This document shows positions 1-11,102 of a DNA stretch of 64,000 bases, piece after piece. Made by a program: the position numbers and the translations under genes. Under the pieces are notes generated by a model. It did no database searches and was not told the origin of the DNA. It was given only the letters and a program-made list of their open reading frames with translations. Origin of the DNA: Cytauxzoon felis (lineage: Eukaryota > Apicomplexa > Aconoidasida > Piroplasmida > Theileriidae); contig JAIQCW010000257.1 in the NCBI GenBank assembly GCA_020283715.1, positions 41,072 through 105,071 of the forward strand, read 5' to 3'. Numbering within the stretch: position 1 is the stretch's first letter; each line of letters starts with the position of its first letter.

Positions 1-232
1 TAATTTAGAAAAGCGTATTGAAATAGAATTAAAAGATATTGTACCTATTGGTGGTAGAAATAAAGTATCTGTTACAGCACCTGCTGATCGATTGACATTA
101 TCATGGCGTGGTGGTTCAATATTATCAGAGCCCAATTTACGTGAAGTCAATTATAATAGATGGATTTGTAAAGCCGAATGGTTAGAATATGGTTCATCTA
201 TAGTATTACAGAAGACTGGTTTAATTGATTGA
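1..232 (+). CDS. Actin-related protein, C-terminal fragment (partial at 5' edge)
   Basis: An open frame runs from base 2 to a TGA at 230-232, and the start lies outside the window. The 76 visible residues contain APADRLTLSWRGGSIL followed by a W-[IV]-x-K-x-E-[WY] segment and a G-S-S-I-V pattern. This matches the actin-fold C-terminus (in actin, the PPERKYSVWIGGSIL segment and the final helix). It lacks the actin ending -HRKCF and has Asn/Arg insertions, so it is an actin-related protein rather than actin. An Arp6-like nuclear Arp is possible, but the subtype cannot be decided from the tail alone. No intron is seen in this part. Confidence 0.7.
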   Translation, partial: NLEKRIEIELKDIVPIGGRNKVSVTAPADRLTLSWRGGSILSEPNLREVNYNRWICKAEWLEYGSSIVLQKTGLID

Positions 233-459
233 TGAAGTGTATTTAATTTAATACTGAATTAATTTATGACGTTTATATCATCCGTACTGATGTATCTCCA
301 AGTCTATCCACTCTCGATAATCAGTACTATCCACATTCAACTCGCGAATAGTCCAACTACGTACTCAGTAACTTCATCTTCTTACTTCAATCATCCTACA
401 TAACATTAGATCTACGTCAAATGTATAAATATAAATACTCGTATAAAATTATGTTAAAA

Positions 460-1746
460 TCACTTGATTGAACTTCTAGAGGATGCATTCGACTTGTATC
501 TGCGTCCACTATATGATCCGCGTAATTGATAATCTACATCTTCGGAATTTTTTTCAATTAATCGTTGTATAATTAGAGGTGTTTTAGGATTATAAATGTG
601 ATTAGATGATTTATTATAAATTGTATTGACTTGTTTACTTTTAAGTTTCTTATACAATTCATTAGCGATATCATCTCTTGTACTGACATTTGGTATTGTA
701 TACTCGTTATTTAATGGTGTTGAGGGTATAGACTTTATAGAATCTACGTGTCCCCAAGTCATTATTGGTGTATAATCACCTTTTCCAGCAATAATTTTCG
801 GTGTATGTACATAATCATAACCTCCACGATTATTTAAATTAGATTCATATTCTAAATCACGCTTATCATTTTTATATGCTGTAAACCCATCAATAGCTAT
901 TGAATGCGATATTTTATCATCGATTGACGATTGTAATTTCTGTTTATTTTTTATAGTCTGATTCTTCTCCATATCTTTAATGTGTTGGATGAGATTATCA
1001 TCTAGACCTGTGTTCTTTGGATTGATTATAACGTTAGAGGTGTAATTTTGATGCTTATCATCATGAAAAAATAATTTGTTACGCCCACGGCATTTATTGG
1101 ACGCTAGTTCATTAGATTTTATACCAGAATCTGTTAACTTTTTTATATCAATTAAGGATTTATTATATTTATATTCACCATCTTCAATCCATTTATATTT
1201 ATTTATCTTAACTTTAATATCCTTTTCAACTAGACGCTCATAATTTCTATTGTCTTCTGATGTAAAAATCTGATGGAATTCATCAAGTTTTAGGCCATTT
1301 TTGCCCAAATTTACGATTAATTTTTCATTATTATTTAATACCTGTAATTCTACATCATTAATATCATGTTCACCGTCTTGTATTTTTTTTAACGTCTCTT
1401 CAAGTGATTTAACAACCTGTAGATTACCAATAGCTTTAGCATTAGCAATAGCTTTGAGATATCTAAGCTTTAATAAATCAGGAAAATAATCGCGTTCAAT
1501 AATATTTTCTAAACATGAAACATAATCTTCTTCAGATAATTCCTTGAGATTTAAATTATTTTTAATACGTAATAGAGTAGAATTATACGGTACAATCGGA
1601 TTATCTTCATCAGATTTTACGAGCTTTAGCTGATTATTATTTGATGTAACGATTGATGTATTAGATTCAGAATTAATACAAGTATGATCTGAAGTTTCTG
1701 TGCTATCAACGCGTTTTGATACACGCCTTTTTTTATACTGTGACAT
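460..1746 (-). CDS. ES2 / DGCR14 (ESS-2) nuclear splicing-associated protein
   Basis: Single exon, 428 aa. The N-terminal third has the Es2-family signature: YVSCLENIIERDYFPDLLKL matches the family's 'E-x-I-I-x-R-D-[FY]-[FY]-P-D' helix. Later come a G-F-[TA]-x-Y-K segment and TPIMTWGHVDS, corresponding to the family's PLMTWG motif, then Arg/Ser-rich C-terminal residues. The family is known to associate with the C-complex spliceosome in the nucleus. Residues 1-75 are polar and low complexity. The gene is head-to-head with the NSUN-type methyltransferase, leaving 99 bp between start codons, so the promoter is probably shared or bidirectional. Identification rests on conserved motifs. The long Asn-rich middle is probably lineage-specific. 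Confidence 0.8.
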   Translation of the reverse strand: MSQYKKRRVSKRVDSTETSDHTCINSESNTSIVTSNNNQLKLVKSDEDNPIVPYNSTLLRIKNNLNLKELSEEDYVSCLENIIERDYFPDLLKLRYLKAIANAKAIGNLQVVKSLEETLKKIQDGEHDINDVELQVLNNNEKLIVNLGKNGLKLDEFHQIFTSEDNRNYERLVEKDIKVKINKYKWIEDGEYKYNKSLIDIKKLTDSGIKSNELASNKCRGRNKLFFHDDKHQNYTSNVIINPKNTGLDDNLIQHIKDMEKNQTIKNKQKLQSSIDDKISHSIAIDGFTAYKNDKRDLEYESNLNNRGGYDYVHTPKIIAGKGDYTPIMTWGHVDSIKSIPSTPLNNEYTIPNVSTRDDIANELYKKLKSKQVNTIYNKSSNHIYNPKTPLIIQRLIEKNSEDVDYQLRGSYSGRRYKSNASSRSSIK

Positions 1747-1845
1747 GAGTTTAATATAAAAATTTATTCTTAATAAAATAAAATGTATTTATAGTGATGA
1801 TTAAATGAGGTGTAATATGAGAGGTTATAAAATATTAAAATTAAA

Positions 1846-2953
1846 ATGACCAAGGATGATGTGGCATTTCAATCGTATTATTCAAATATATTTAAAAATC
1901 GCTGGCATGGTTTATATAATGCCATGCTGGAGCCTGTAAATACAATCGCATTAATATTACCGTTTTTTACATTACTAGATGAAGATGATGAGAGTATTAA
2001 AGATGAATTCATTTATATGAAAACACCTCTACCTTGGTCTTATATACCAATGCCAAGGTTGGAAGTAGATATCGTCAAGAATCATCTTACAAATAGAACA
2101 ATTATTAATCATAATGGATTTATATCACAATTAAAAGATTATATTTATTATTTAGACGGTGCATCTGTTTTTGCTTCATTCTGTTTAGATGTATCACCTG
2201 GAGATAAAGTTTTGGATTTATGTTCAGCTCCTGGAGGCAAGTCACTAATAATCGCATCTAATTTATTTCATAAAATCGGAAATAATAATTCATCTAACAT
2301 GTCTACTAATGATTTGATTAATAAAATAAATTTAAATAATGATAAGAATAATATGTTCAAGGATGGTCTGTTAGTGTGTAATGAAGTATGTAGGACTAGG
2401 TATGAACGTATGGTGAATAACATCAAGAGATTTATACCTGAAAAATATATAAGTAAAAATATACAGTTTACAAATTATGATGGTTTAGATTGTAGTAAAT
2501 TTAAAAGATTCGGATCATTTGATAAGATTATGTTAGATGCTCCATGTACATCTGAAAGGCATGTGATACAAAAATCGTTACAATGGAATAAGAAGAATAT
2601 AAAGGAGATTTCAAAGAATCAAATTAATCTATTAAAAAATGCAATTTCAATGTTGAAACCAAATGGTATAATACTATATTGTACATGTGCTCTGGATTTC
2701 CAAGAAAATGAACTCGTAAGTGGATGATATTTATAAGATATATTTTCTACAGGTTATTCATAATATATTAAACGAGTATAAAAATATTATACATGTACCG
2801 ATAATATATGAACAAGTGATTAATGATGATAGTGACCATCACATAGTAGACATTAATATGTTCAAACCAGAAAAACGTACATTTGGGTGTGCCTTAATGC
2901 CGGATAAATCAAATTTTGGACCCTTGTATATTTGTAAATTAAAACACATTTAA
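1846..2953 (+). CDS. NOL1/NOP2/Sun (NSUN)-type RNA m5C methyltransferase
   Basis: Two exons: 1846-2715 and 2753-2953, with a 37-nt phase-0 intron; product 356 aa. Motif I is VLDLCSAPGGKS (SAM binding, about residue 123). Motif IV is MLDAPCTSERH and motif VI is LYCTCALDFQENE; each carries one of the two conserved cysteines used for cytosine C5 attack and product release. The D-A-P-C-T-S-E-R-H form is closest to NSUN4-like enzymes, which in other eukaryotes modify mitochondrial rRNA; I therefore infer an rRNA or organellar RNA substrate without certainty. The second exon supplies the usual RxxP-like end (KRTFGCALMPDKSNFGPLYI). No clear transit peptide is visible. Confidence 0.85.
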
Positions 2954-3014
2954 CCACACTACAACACAATATAAATATAATTTAATTTAAATTATTATAA
3001 TATATATATTTAAA

Positions 3015-5248
3015 ATGAATAAATATATTAAATGGGATGATTTGAAATGGCGATCATCTATACGTTGTATGATTACAGTACTGAAATATCATTCAATACT
3101 TGTATTGTCTATCATATTATTATACGTCATTTGTTCTAATATAACACATGTTTTAAATTTAAATTCCCGTATGTATACATTTTTATTTTTTATTAAATCT
3201 CTAGGACCAATTTTATATAATCTCAAGACTTTTGTTCTTACTTTATCACCATCTTATCTAACGCTCATTATATTTCTTCTAATTAATCATGTACTATTTA
3301 GGGGTAAATGACATTAAATTTTTTTATAAAAATTCTCCCCAGGCTTGTATTATTACAATTTTTATACTGAACTTTTCATTTTTCTATCCTCGTTCTTCAT
3401 GGTGATTGTCATATATACAACTTCCAACATCCTCCTTCATATACATCTCGCTGGCTTCAAATCCATATTCCTATTAACTGCAGTGTATGTTTAATCCTTA
3501 TGTCACTGAAAATCTTCCAGCCTCGTCCATCAATTGAAATATAGACGTCAACACCTCTCAGTATGCAATACGATTGATAAAATCAACCTGACTTTATCCA
3601 ACTTCTTTACTCATCTAGTAATTGTATGTTTTACAGTTCAAATTTTATATACCCTAGGGATTTTTTCATGCGTTGACCTCTCTCGTACTCTCGTTCATCA
3701 TTTATCTTCTTCTTTCATTCCTCAATTATATCCTATCGCATTCACCATTTTATAATAATTACAATGGCCCACTACATCAATTGTCTACTAGAATTGTATT
3801 CGTTTCCAATCATCTTTTATCCTTTTGGGGCGATAACACTCGATTTTCTTGGTAAATTGATCATCTCATTCCTCATAGTCTGTATAGTTTATTGCAAGTG
3901 CTGCAATTATTCTTCTCCGTAGCTTGGATCACCACATTGTATGAGCTTTATATTTACTCGATGAATAAAGATTCTACTCATTTGGTAATTTAAATGAGGG
4001 TTATACAACCTCTTACACTTACAACTTCAGGACGCATTGATTGCTAATAGTATTGATGAAATACCGATACATAACTCGCTACCGATTGATGATGAGGTAT
4101 TTATACACATACCCACAACACTTACATTTAGATTTTATTAATACGTAGCTTATACAATTATAGCAAAGGTGTCTCTTGTCTCCTCTACAAGAATAAATTT
4201 GTATCAAGTCCGCCTCTAGACTTTACATGTAAAGATTATGATATCAGACGCTGTACAATGGAACCATATACAAAAATTACCCATAAAAATACATTTATAA
4301 CAGATAGTCACAAGTGTAGATATCAGGTTGATGAAGTAGTTTATCGTATGCTTATTGAAAATACTAATCGCCTATGGTCTAGTTATGTAGAGTCTTGTAT
4401 ACAAGTCATTTCAGATTTAGAAATGAATATACATCAACTGATGAATAACCATCACTTTAATAATATCGAGGTTAAGGTCAATAAATATTTTAATATGGGT
4501 GAATATAATTCGAGATTAAATTTATTATCGAACTTAATCCCACAATTCTCAAGCCATGTTACAAGACATGTATGTTTACATTTAATCTATAGATGACTGA
4601 TTGATGCATAATTGATCTATTATAATTACCCATCATTATTTATCCGTCACAATTTAACCATTATAATTCATCAGGTGTTGAATGTATTGATATTATGTAT
4701 ATTATACCTTCGAGGTATCTCATCTTGGTTATGTATAGCTAATATGCTGGGTTATGATACCGTTAATATTAAACAGGTTGCAAGGAACATTGTAATTTAT
4801 ACTGTAAGTTTTATATACGACACTCTTTATCTTCTCTTCATTTCATCATCTTCAGCTCAATTTACATAATGCTACATCGTCATTGAATAAAACTAGACTG
4901 CCATTATATATTTTCAACTACATCAAAGTATTACAATCTGATATAAACAATACATTAAAGCGTCTATCTGTATATTCTGAATCGCTTATTTATTCGAAAT
5001 ACGATACATCATTCGATACTTACAGAGTAATCGAGCACTTGTACACTAGACGATGACTAAATTTATTATACACTTTTATAAGTGACGAGGTCATTTATAT
5101 TATAATTTCAGCACATGGCTCTATACATCGTTGTTATATAGTAGAGCAGATTTGAGATATGGAGAGTTAAATCTGTAATGGTGAGTAATAACTATGTAAT
5201 ATCAGGCATCAATTGAAATTTATACAGAGATTGAATTTACATAAATGA
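3015..5248 (+). CDS. Polytopic membrane protein, candidate NDC1-like transmembrane nucleoporin (11 exons)
   Basis: Exons by hand: 3015-3303, 3343-3484, 3521-3617, 3658-3851, 3888-3984, 4031-4096, 4132-4569, 4675-4803, 4856-5040, 5112-5174, 5206-5248. All phases agree, giving about 580 aa. Introns are mostly 35-46 nt; those at 4570-4674 (105) and 5041-5111 (71) are longer and least certain, and 3879 is an alternative acceptor in frame. The first 250 residues hold about six hydrophobic segments; the rest is soluble and helical. The layout (six TM segments, soluble C-terminal half) and the ending TSLLYSRADLRYGELN, which resembles the NDC1 motif [ST]SLxEDxYGxVQ, suggest the nuclear-pore membrane anchor NDC1. 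This is an inference from topology and weak motif similarity. An unrelated lineage-specific membrane protein remains possible. Confidence 0.45.
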
Positions 5249-5694
5249 TAATGAAATAAATTAATGCATAGAGTGATAAGGGTAATAGAGATGAGGAAAA
5301 TGAAATGTGTAGATAATATAGTAAATGGCAGAGAGCTTAATAACGGTAACAAGTGTATAAGAGTATAATTTAATAATAACAATTAATATACATTGTTTTT
5401 AAAAGTCAGTTAAAGGATCATAATTAATTTATAATATATAACTAATGATTATTAGATTTAAATTATATGTTCATGTCCCCACCCATTGAATTATCAGATT
5501 ATATAATATACACGTTTGATCATATATTATTTAATTTACTAATCATATTAATTTATAAAATTTATAGATTAATATAATCATTATATTTCAATTATAATTA
5601 ATACATTGTCAAATTAATGTAATATCTATGCATTATGAGCTTTATTATATTATTTAATGGCTAACTTTAACATTGTACTATAAATTATTTAATA
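5249..5694. other. Intergenic, very AT-rich
   Basis: About 450 bases between the candidate NDC1 gene and the next small gene. No supported ORF on either strand and no RNA gene recognised. It probably holds the downstream promoter and 5' leader. Confidence 0.5.
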
Positions 5695-6113
5695 ATGCAA
5701 ATTATCATGAATGATGTGGAATCAATTAAATCATTGTTTTTTAAATACTCTATAATCATTTTACACAAATTACAAAAGTTTTTAAGTATATTATATATTC
5801 GTCAATATATTATTATATTGTATGATAAAGTTTTATTAGGTGATTCAAATTCATTTTATATCGCGTATGTTGCATTTATTTCTATTTATAATATAATTAG
5901 ATTTTCATCAATGTTTATGGCATTGTTTTTGCTAATTTTTGCATACTATCGTATTTTACATTTACTGACTGTATGTTGAAGCTGATTATTTTCTATTTAT
6001 TATAGGGGATACCAAATATTATCAAAATTAAGAATCAATTCAGGGCTATTGCTAAGGATCGAATAAAACGTTATCTATTAGATCGTATCATTCACGAAAC
6101 TACACTATTATAA
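5695..6113 (+). CDS. Small membrane protein with one long hydrophobic stretch (unknown)
   Basis: Two exons, 5695-5970 and 6006-6113, with a 35-nt phase-0 intron (GTATGT...ATAG); product 127 aa, or 123 aa if the second ATG at 5707 is used. Residues about 58-92 form one continuous hydrophobic stretch of roughly 35 residues, longer than a simple helix and compatible with a hairpin inserted from the cytosolic side. The exon 2 tail is basic (KIKNQF, KDRIKRY). A reticulon/Yop1-type ER-shaping protein would have two such hairpins; only one is clear here, so I do not assign the family. The clean intron and matched frames support a real gene. Confidence 0.5.
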
Positions 6114-6314
6114 TACTGAAGGTACTACATTTAAAAGAAGGACGTTACTATTATAATTCTCAAAGGACACTTTTTAATAGACGAAGACACATATCTAATT
6201 TAATTTTCCTCATTTACATGTATACGATATGAAATTATTATGTGTTGATGATTGAAACTTATAATGTACTTGACTTCATGAACATTGACTTCATACTATA
6301 TAATAAACACCTCC

Positions 6315-8782
6315 TCAATCTTCCGTGTAACGGTTGATTTCATCTTGTATATTCTTGACAACATTATTCAATTTGAATGCTTTAGCGGTAGCTAGTGGTA
6401 TTGATAAGTATTCTATACATAATTCCGGCTTTAGGAAATTTGACGTCGATATCACTTCTATACATTTATCCAAACACCATACGATACGATCTTCATTATA
6501 ATAATTCAATGTATGAAACATATAAGCTGATGCTGATAATGCCTCACATCTATCTTTTATACGTGTTAAATTTAAAGAATATTTAGCAATCCTCATTGCA
6601 ATTGTATTGAAATCATCAACCGGTAATATATAAATACGACTTGATAATACAGATGACATATATTTAATTAATTTCAATTGATCATTACCATTAACTATAT
6701 AATCTTCATAACAATTAAATGATTTTAATAGAAAATCATTACATAATTTTGTCATTTCATCTACAAATTTATAATCATCACCACATAATACACCACATTC
6801 ATTACTACTCATAGCGATCATCATTAATAATTTTATTGAAGTCTCTGGATCTATTGGTATCAATACATCTATTGAATCATTAATTATATTATATAAACAT
6901 TTAATAAAATCATAATCATATGTTAATACATCAACTTTTTTTAATATTGAATTTGATATTAATTTTAAATTAGCAATTATAATTGTTGGAAGACTAAATT
7001 TCATTCTTCTACAACCACTGGATGTTATTTTATCCAGTATAGATTTATATATTTTAAATTTATCATATATATCTTTGACCTGATTTTATGAAGATGATGA
7101 TCACAACATTCAACTTACATCAATGGCGTGTATTAATTTCGATACATAATATTGTTCTAGTTTTATAGATTCATAAATATCATCCGATATAATCTCTTCA
7201 TATTCACAAGGTGAAGGGATGAATAATGGTGAAATGAATTGATAGAAGAGGTCGAAATTTGTAAAGTTATCCATTTTAATATTATTATACACCAATACAT
7301 CAATAATAGTAAATGATAATTTCTTCTTCATTGTAGGATTTAATAGTTTAACAAGTGATTTATTATATTCAAGTTCTAGAATATTTAATGATAGACATTT
7401 TAATGGTATAGTAATCAATTTTACAATATTATATGAAGTATCACCCTCTATCACTACACCCTCGGGTATAATATCAGATAATTTTTTTACAACAGCATCT
7501 AATATAAGTTGAACATAATCTAATGAATCTGGATATAATTTCAATGTGAAATCTAAAAATGATGATTGTAGATGTAAATAGCCATTTAATTTTATTTTAT
7601 TTACTACATTGGTATTTTCAACCGATTGCCCTATGAAGTGGTGATGTGATGAGATGTATCGTACCTTGTACAACCATATTTGATATATGGTTATTAAATA
7701 CATTAAATAAATCATAATCCTTCAACGAAATCTAATAGTATTGAGGGTAATTTGGAAAATTTTTTCCCTGGCAAACATACACTATTTGATGAAATATAAT
7801 CTGATAATCTAGACATTAATGTAATGATAATAGATATACCGTCATCTATAATGTGATTAATTAAAGAGATGAGATATACCAGTTTGAATATATGATGTAC
7901 AAGCTAATAATATTTCATTTATAGTATATAAATGAAATTCATCACTAAATGCTTGGATCAGACAATCGAATAAATACTCTTGTGCAATAGAATCATTAAT
8001 ATTTTTAATCTCATCTAATAACATAGGTAATGCAGTATTTGAATAAAAATTTAAATCTACACCATCTAGCTGTGTTATTCTTACTAAATTTGCACCAACT
8101 AATAATCCAAGATCAATACGTTGTTGATCGATATGTTTTTTATCTAATGAACTTAATCTTACCCATAATTTAATAGATTGTGAAAAATTATTCATTAAGA
8201 AATTAAATGAATCTAAAAATCCATTATCATTATCACCTTCTGGTAATTTATCTTTACACATTTGTATTAAATAATATCTTAAAAATAAACCACGTATAGG
8301 ATTTTGTATACCTTTACATAATTCACTTATATCATCTAATATTTCTTTAGATGATACCTTTTTACTCTTAATATAATGTGATCCAACCATTATTAATAAA
8401 TATAATCTAGGTAATATACATGTTGCTTGTTGTACTGATTCATATAATTCTGTTATGATATCCGTTTTTTTATTCTGTTCAGCTATAAAATCTGATAGAT
8501 ATTGTAATTCATTAAATACTTTCATATATAATTCATAATAACGTGATGGAGTTATAGATGATATCCTCAATTCTGATATTATATTCGATCCATGCTTCAT
8601 AGCATTACATAAATCCTCAGATTCCTATAATAATATATATTATCAATATAAATTAAATATACAATTGATTTTTTCATGTAATATGATTGTTCCTTTACAA
8701 AAAATATAGCTTCGTCTAATAATTTATTTTGGTCAATAGCTGATGTGCTATTAGACACTGAAACAACGACATCTGATGACAT
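6315..8782 (-). CDS. VPS35: VPS35, retromer cargo-recognition subunit
   Basis: Six exons: 8782-8663, 8624-7880, 7845-7781, 7731-7665, 7630-7119, 7079-6315; introns 34-49 nt, phases all consistent; 757 aa, close to the family's ~790. The N-terminus LLDEAIFFVKEQSYYMKKSI plus MKHGSNIISELR, ...SRYYELY and the conserved NPIRGLFLRYYL (the PRGLFLR helix that contacts VPS26) identify VPS35. YPDSLDYVQLIL and the C-terminal helical solenoid also align in order. In the family it scaffolds VPS26/VPS29 on endosomes for retrieval of sorting receptors; in apicomplexans this route feeds secretory organelles. The gene is divergent from the C2-like protein with 144 bp between starts. Confidence 0.93.
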
Positions 8783-8926
8783 TTTATAAATATATATAAT
8801 TATAATCTCAATTATTATAATACATTATAGAAATTTATTGTTAAGTAATAATGTATCTACACATCCCTATATTAATATATAGACATCATTTGATTATAGT
8901 ATATATTATACTCTTGTATTACTACA

Positions 8927-10777
8927 ATGGATATTAATTCTAATGTTGTTCAAACTAATTTAAAATCATTTGCTAAAATTGAATGTTTACGTAATTCAGC
9001 ATTATCTTCAAATCCTATGATTTATGATAGCTATGCATATCTCAACTTAAATCTGAACCAATTTCTGTCTAATATATCAGAAGATATATCACATTTACCA
9101 AATGCTATATATAAACCGCGAATATATATTTATATGAATGACAAATTAGTATACATGAGTAAAATATTGGATTTTAGGAATGATTTATTTAATGAATCTA
9201 TAAGGTTGAAAATATATTCCCCTAATACAATCGTTACACTTAAGCTGTATGAATGTGAAGAATATAGTTTGCTTAACAATGTTGATGATGAAAAAATAAC
9301 TACAATTCTATCATCTGAAACTAATAATAAATTATTGTTATCATGGGTTGATTTAAATATTAATCTATTGTTACCTAATAAAGAATATAATGCGATATGT
9401 TCCTTTAAATCCAATCCCTCTTTTGTATCATTCAACCCTGGTGGATTGCTCACATATCCCGTTAAATCGAATGCTCCTAACATATTCAATGATAAAGTAT
9501 GTTCATACTGCAAAGTTTGTCTATTGCTATCACATCGATGTCTCTCGGATCAATCTAATCTAAAATCTGTTGATCACTACTTTGATTATAATATAATTAA
9601 AGGCAATATACGACACAAGGATAAACCAAAGAACAAATGTAAATCAAACATCAATCATGATATTCATGATGAACAATCTGATATTCAGGATCCATCATCT
9701 TCAACTGATGGAAGCTCCTCTACTGTAGTCGGAAAATTAGATACTCATGACCTTGAAGAGTGTAAATGTCTTCATTTAAAAGACTTAATTACTAATGATG
9801 TATTCTGTTTAAAATGTAATAATTATGAATTGTGTTGTAATCACTCGTTGGATTATTATTATGTATCGGTCAACTTTTCATTAAAACCGACATCATGTGA
9901 TATAACACCCTCTACTGAAATTTTATCTGCAATGTTAACACCGTATATATCTCCTAGCAATGATTTATCACTCTTGACAATATTTGATAGATTATACCAA
10001 AATTATTATTATTTGAAACATATATATAGTAAAATGTAAGTTGGCCTAGAAGAATTTATAATTTTACAGAGCCGTTAATCTTAATGTCGCCAATGCGACT
10101 TTCATCATTCCAATTTTATTATACGGTATAATATACCACAGAATATTTTTTGCAGTGTTATTTTTCATAATGGTACGTTGCAACACATCGAATTAATATT
10201 AAATTAGTCTTTTATGTTTTATAAATTAAACTGTACGATAGTTGAATTAGATAACTCGAGTGTTAAAACACCCTTTGAAAAATTGGATTATGTCGATGAT
10301 AGATTTAAATTGGCCATGGAGCAAATTTATAGAAACAATCTCAACATACCACATCATGTCATAACGGATGATGTTAAAATATACACAAAATTGCATAAAA
10401 GCTATATCAGACGTGAAAATATCGCTCTAAAGTGTGTTTTATCTATATTCAATAGTACAGACATGTATTCATTTAAGAAACAATTGCAAACGTTAATGTA
10501 TTTATCGGATTCAATAGTTAACTTTATAAATGGGTTATTAGTGTTAATCAAATATTATGGCATAGTCATATCATTATTACTTGGTCTATTAGGTTTTATG
10601 AGTGTAATTTGTCCGACGGTATTGATCGTTGTATTAAAGCTGTTTTTCATCATCATATTGAATATTATATTTTGTATCAATCATAAATATATGGAATATT
10701 TTATAAAAATTGTAAAATATTCTATTCTATACTTCATTAATTCACTCCATAGAGATGAATGGTACTTAAATCAATGA
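8927..10777 (+). CDS. C2-like domain protein with C-terminal membrane hairpins
   Basis: Three exons: 8927-10035, 10070-10172, 10208-10777; introns 34 and 35 nt; 593 aa. Residues about 55-190 alternate short beta-strand-like segments with a P-N-T-I-V-T-L-K-L-Y strand and look C2-like, but the Asp clusters that bind Ca2+ are not obvious. A Cys/His-rich stretch follows (CSYCKVC, CKCLHLKD, CLKCNNYELCCNH), which may bind metal. The C-terminal third has two long hydrophobic regions, one in exon 2 and one in exon 3 (SLLLGLLGFMSVICPTVLIV). The C2-then-TM-hairpin order recalls MCTP or extended-synaptotagmin-like contact-site proteins, but the arrangement is unusual and the domain call is tentative. 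Its stop lies four bases from the stop of the convergent 66-aa gene. Confidence 0.6.
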
Positions 10778-10781
10778 CGTA

Positions 10782-10982
10782 TCAATTTCTCTTACTTATA
10801 AGCTGTTCTACAATCGTCATATTTAGTTTAGTCGGATCGGCATCGTTTTTCATAATATCCTTCTTCTCTTTATATATTCTATACTCTAGTTTGAAATATT
10901 CTTTAAGCATATAAAAATAACTACTTGCGATAACAGCACATAGACAGACCTGAATATATAATATTACCATGTAATAAAACAA
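10782..10982 (-). CDS. Small single-pass membrane protein (unknown, 66 aa)
   Basis: Single exon. An N-terminal hydrophobic helix (residues about 5-28) is followed by a charged, Lys/Glu-rich amphipathic tail ending in QLISKRN. Size and shape resemble small subunits of mitochondrial or ER membrane complexes, but nothing identifies a family. It is convergent with the C2-like gene, with only four bases between the two stop codons. The internal GTAATATTATATATTCAG would be an 18-nt intron and was not used because it is far shorter than all others here. A chance ORF cannot be excluded. Confidence 0.4.
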   Translation of the reverse strand: MFYYMVILYIQVCLCAVIASSYFYMLKEYFKLEYRIYKEKKDIMKNDADPTKLNMTIVEQLISKRN

Positions 10983-11102
10983 ACACGATAGTTTATTCTA
11001 TTAAAAATTTTAAAACTTGTAACCATAATAAATTATATATAATAAAATATAGTGATCAATTGGGTATATTATATATATAAGTTTATTTAAAATGTATTAA
11101 AA

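Noticed and set aside
3618..3636. 19-nt intron (GTAATT...TACAG) in the NDC1-like gene
   Set aside because: Splicing there leads to a stop within a few codons. Using the acceptor at 3657 gives a 40-nt intron and an open, membrane-rich frame that fits the other introns.
4570..4592. 23-nt intron candidate in the NDC1-like gene
   Set aside because: Shorter than any supported intron here, and the following frame hits TGA after three codons. A longer intron to 4674 keeps the frame.
10948..10965. 18-nt intron inside the 66-aa ORF
   Set aside because: Too short relative to the 31-nt minimum seen elsewhere, and it is not needed for an open frame.
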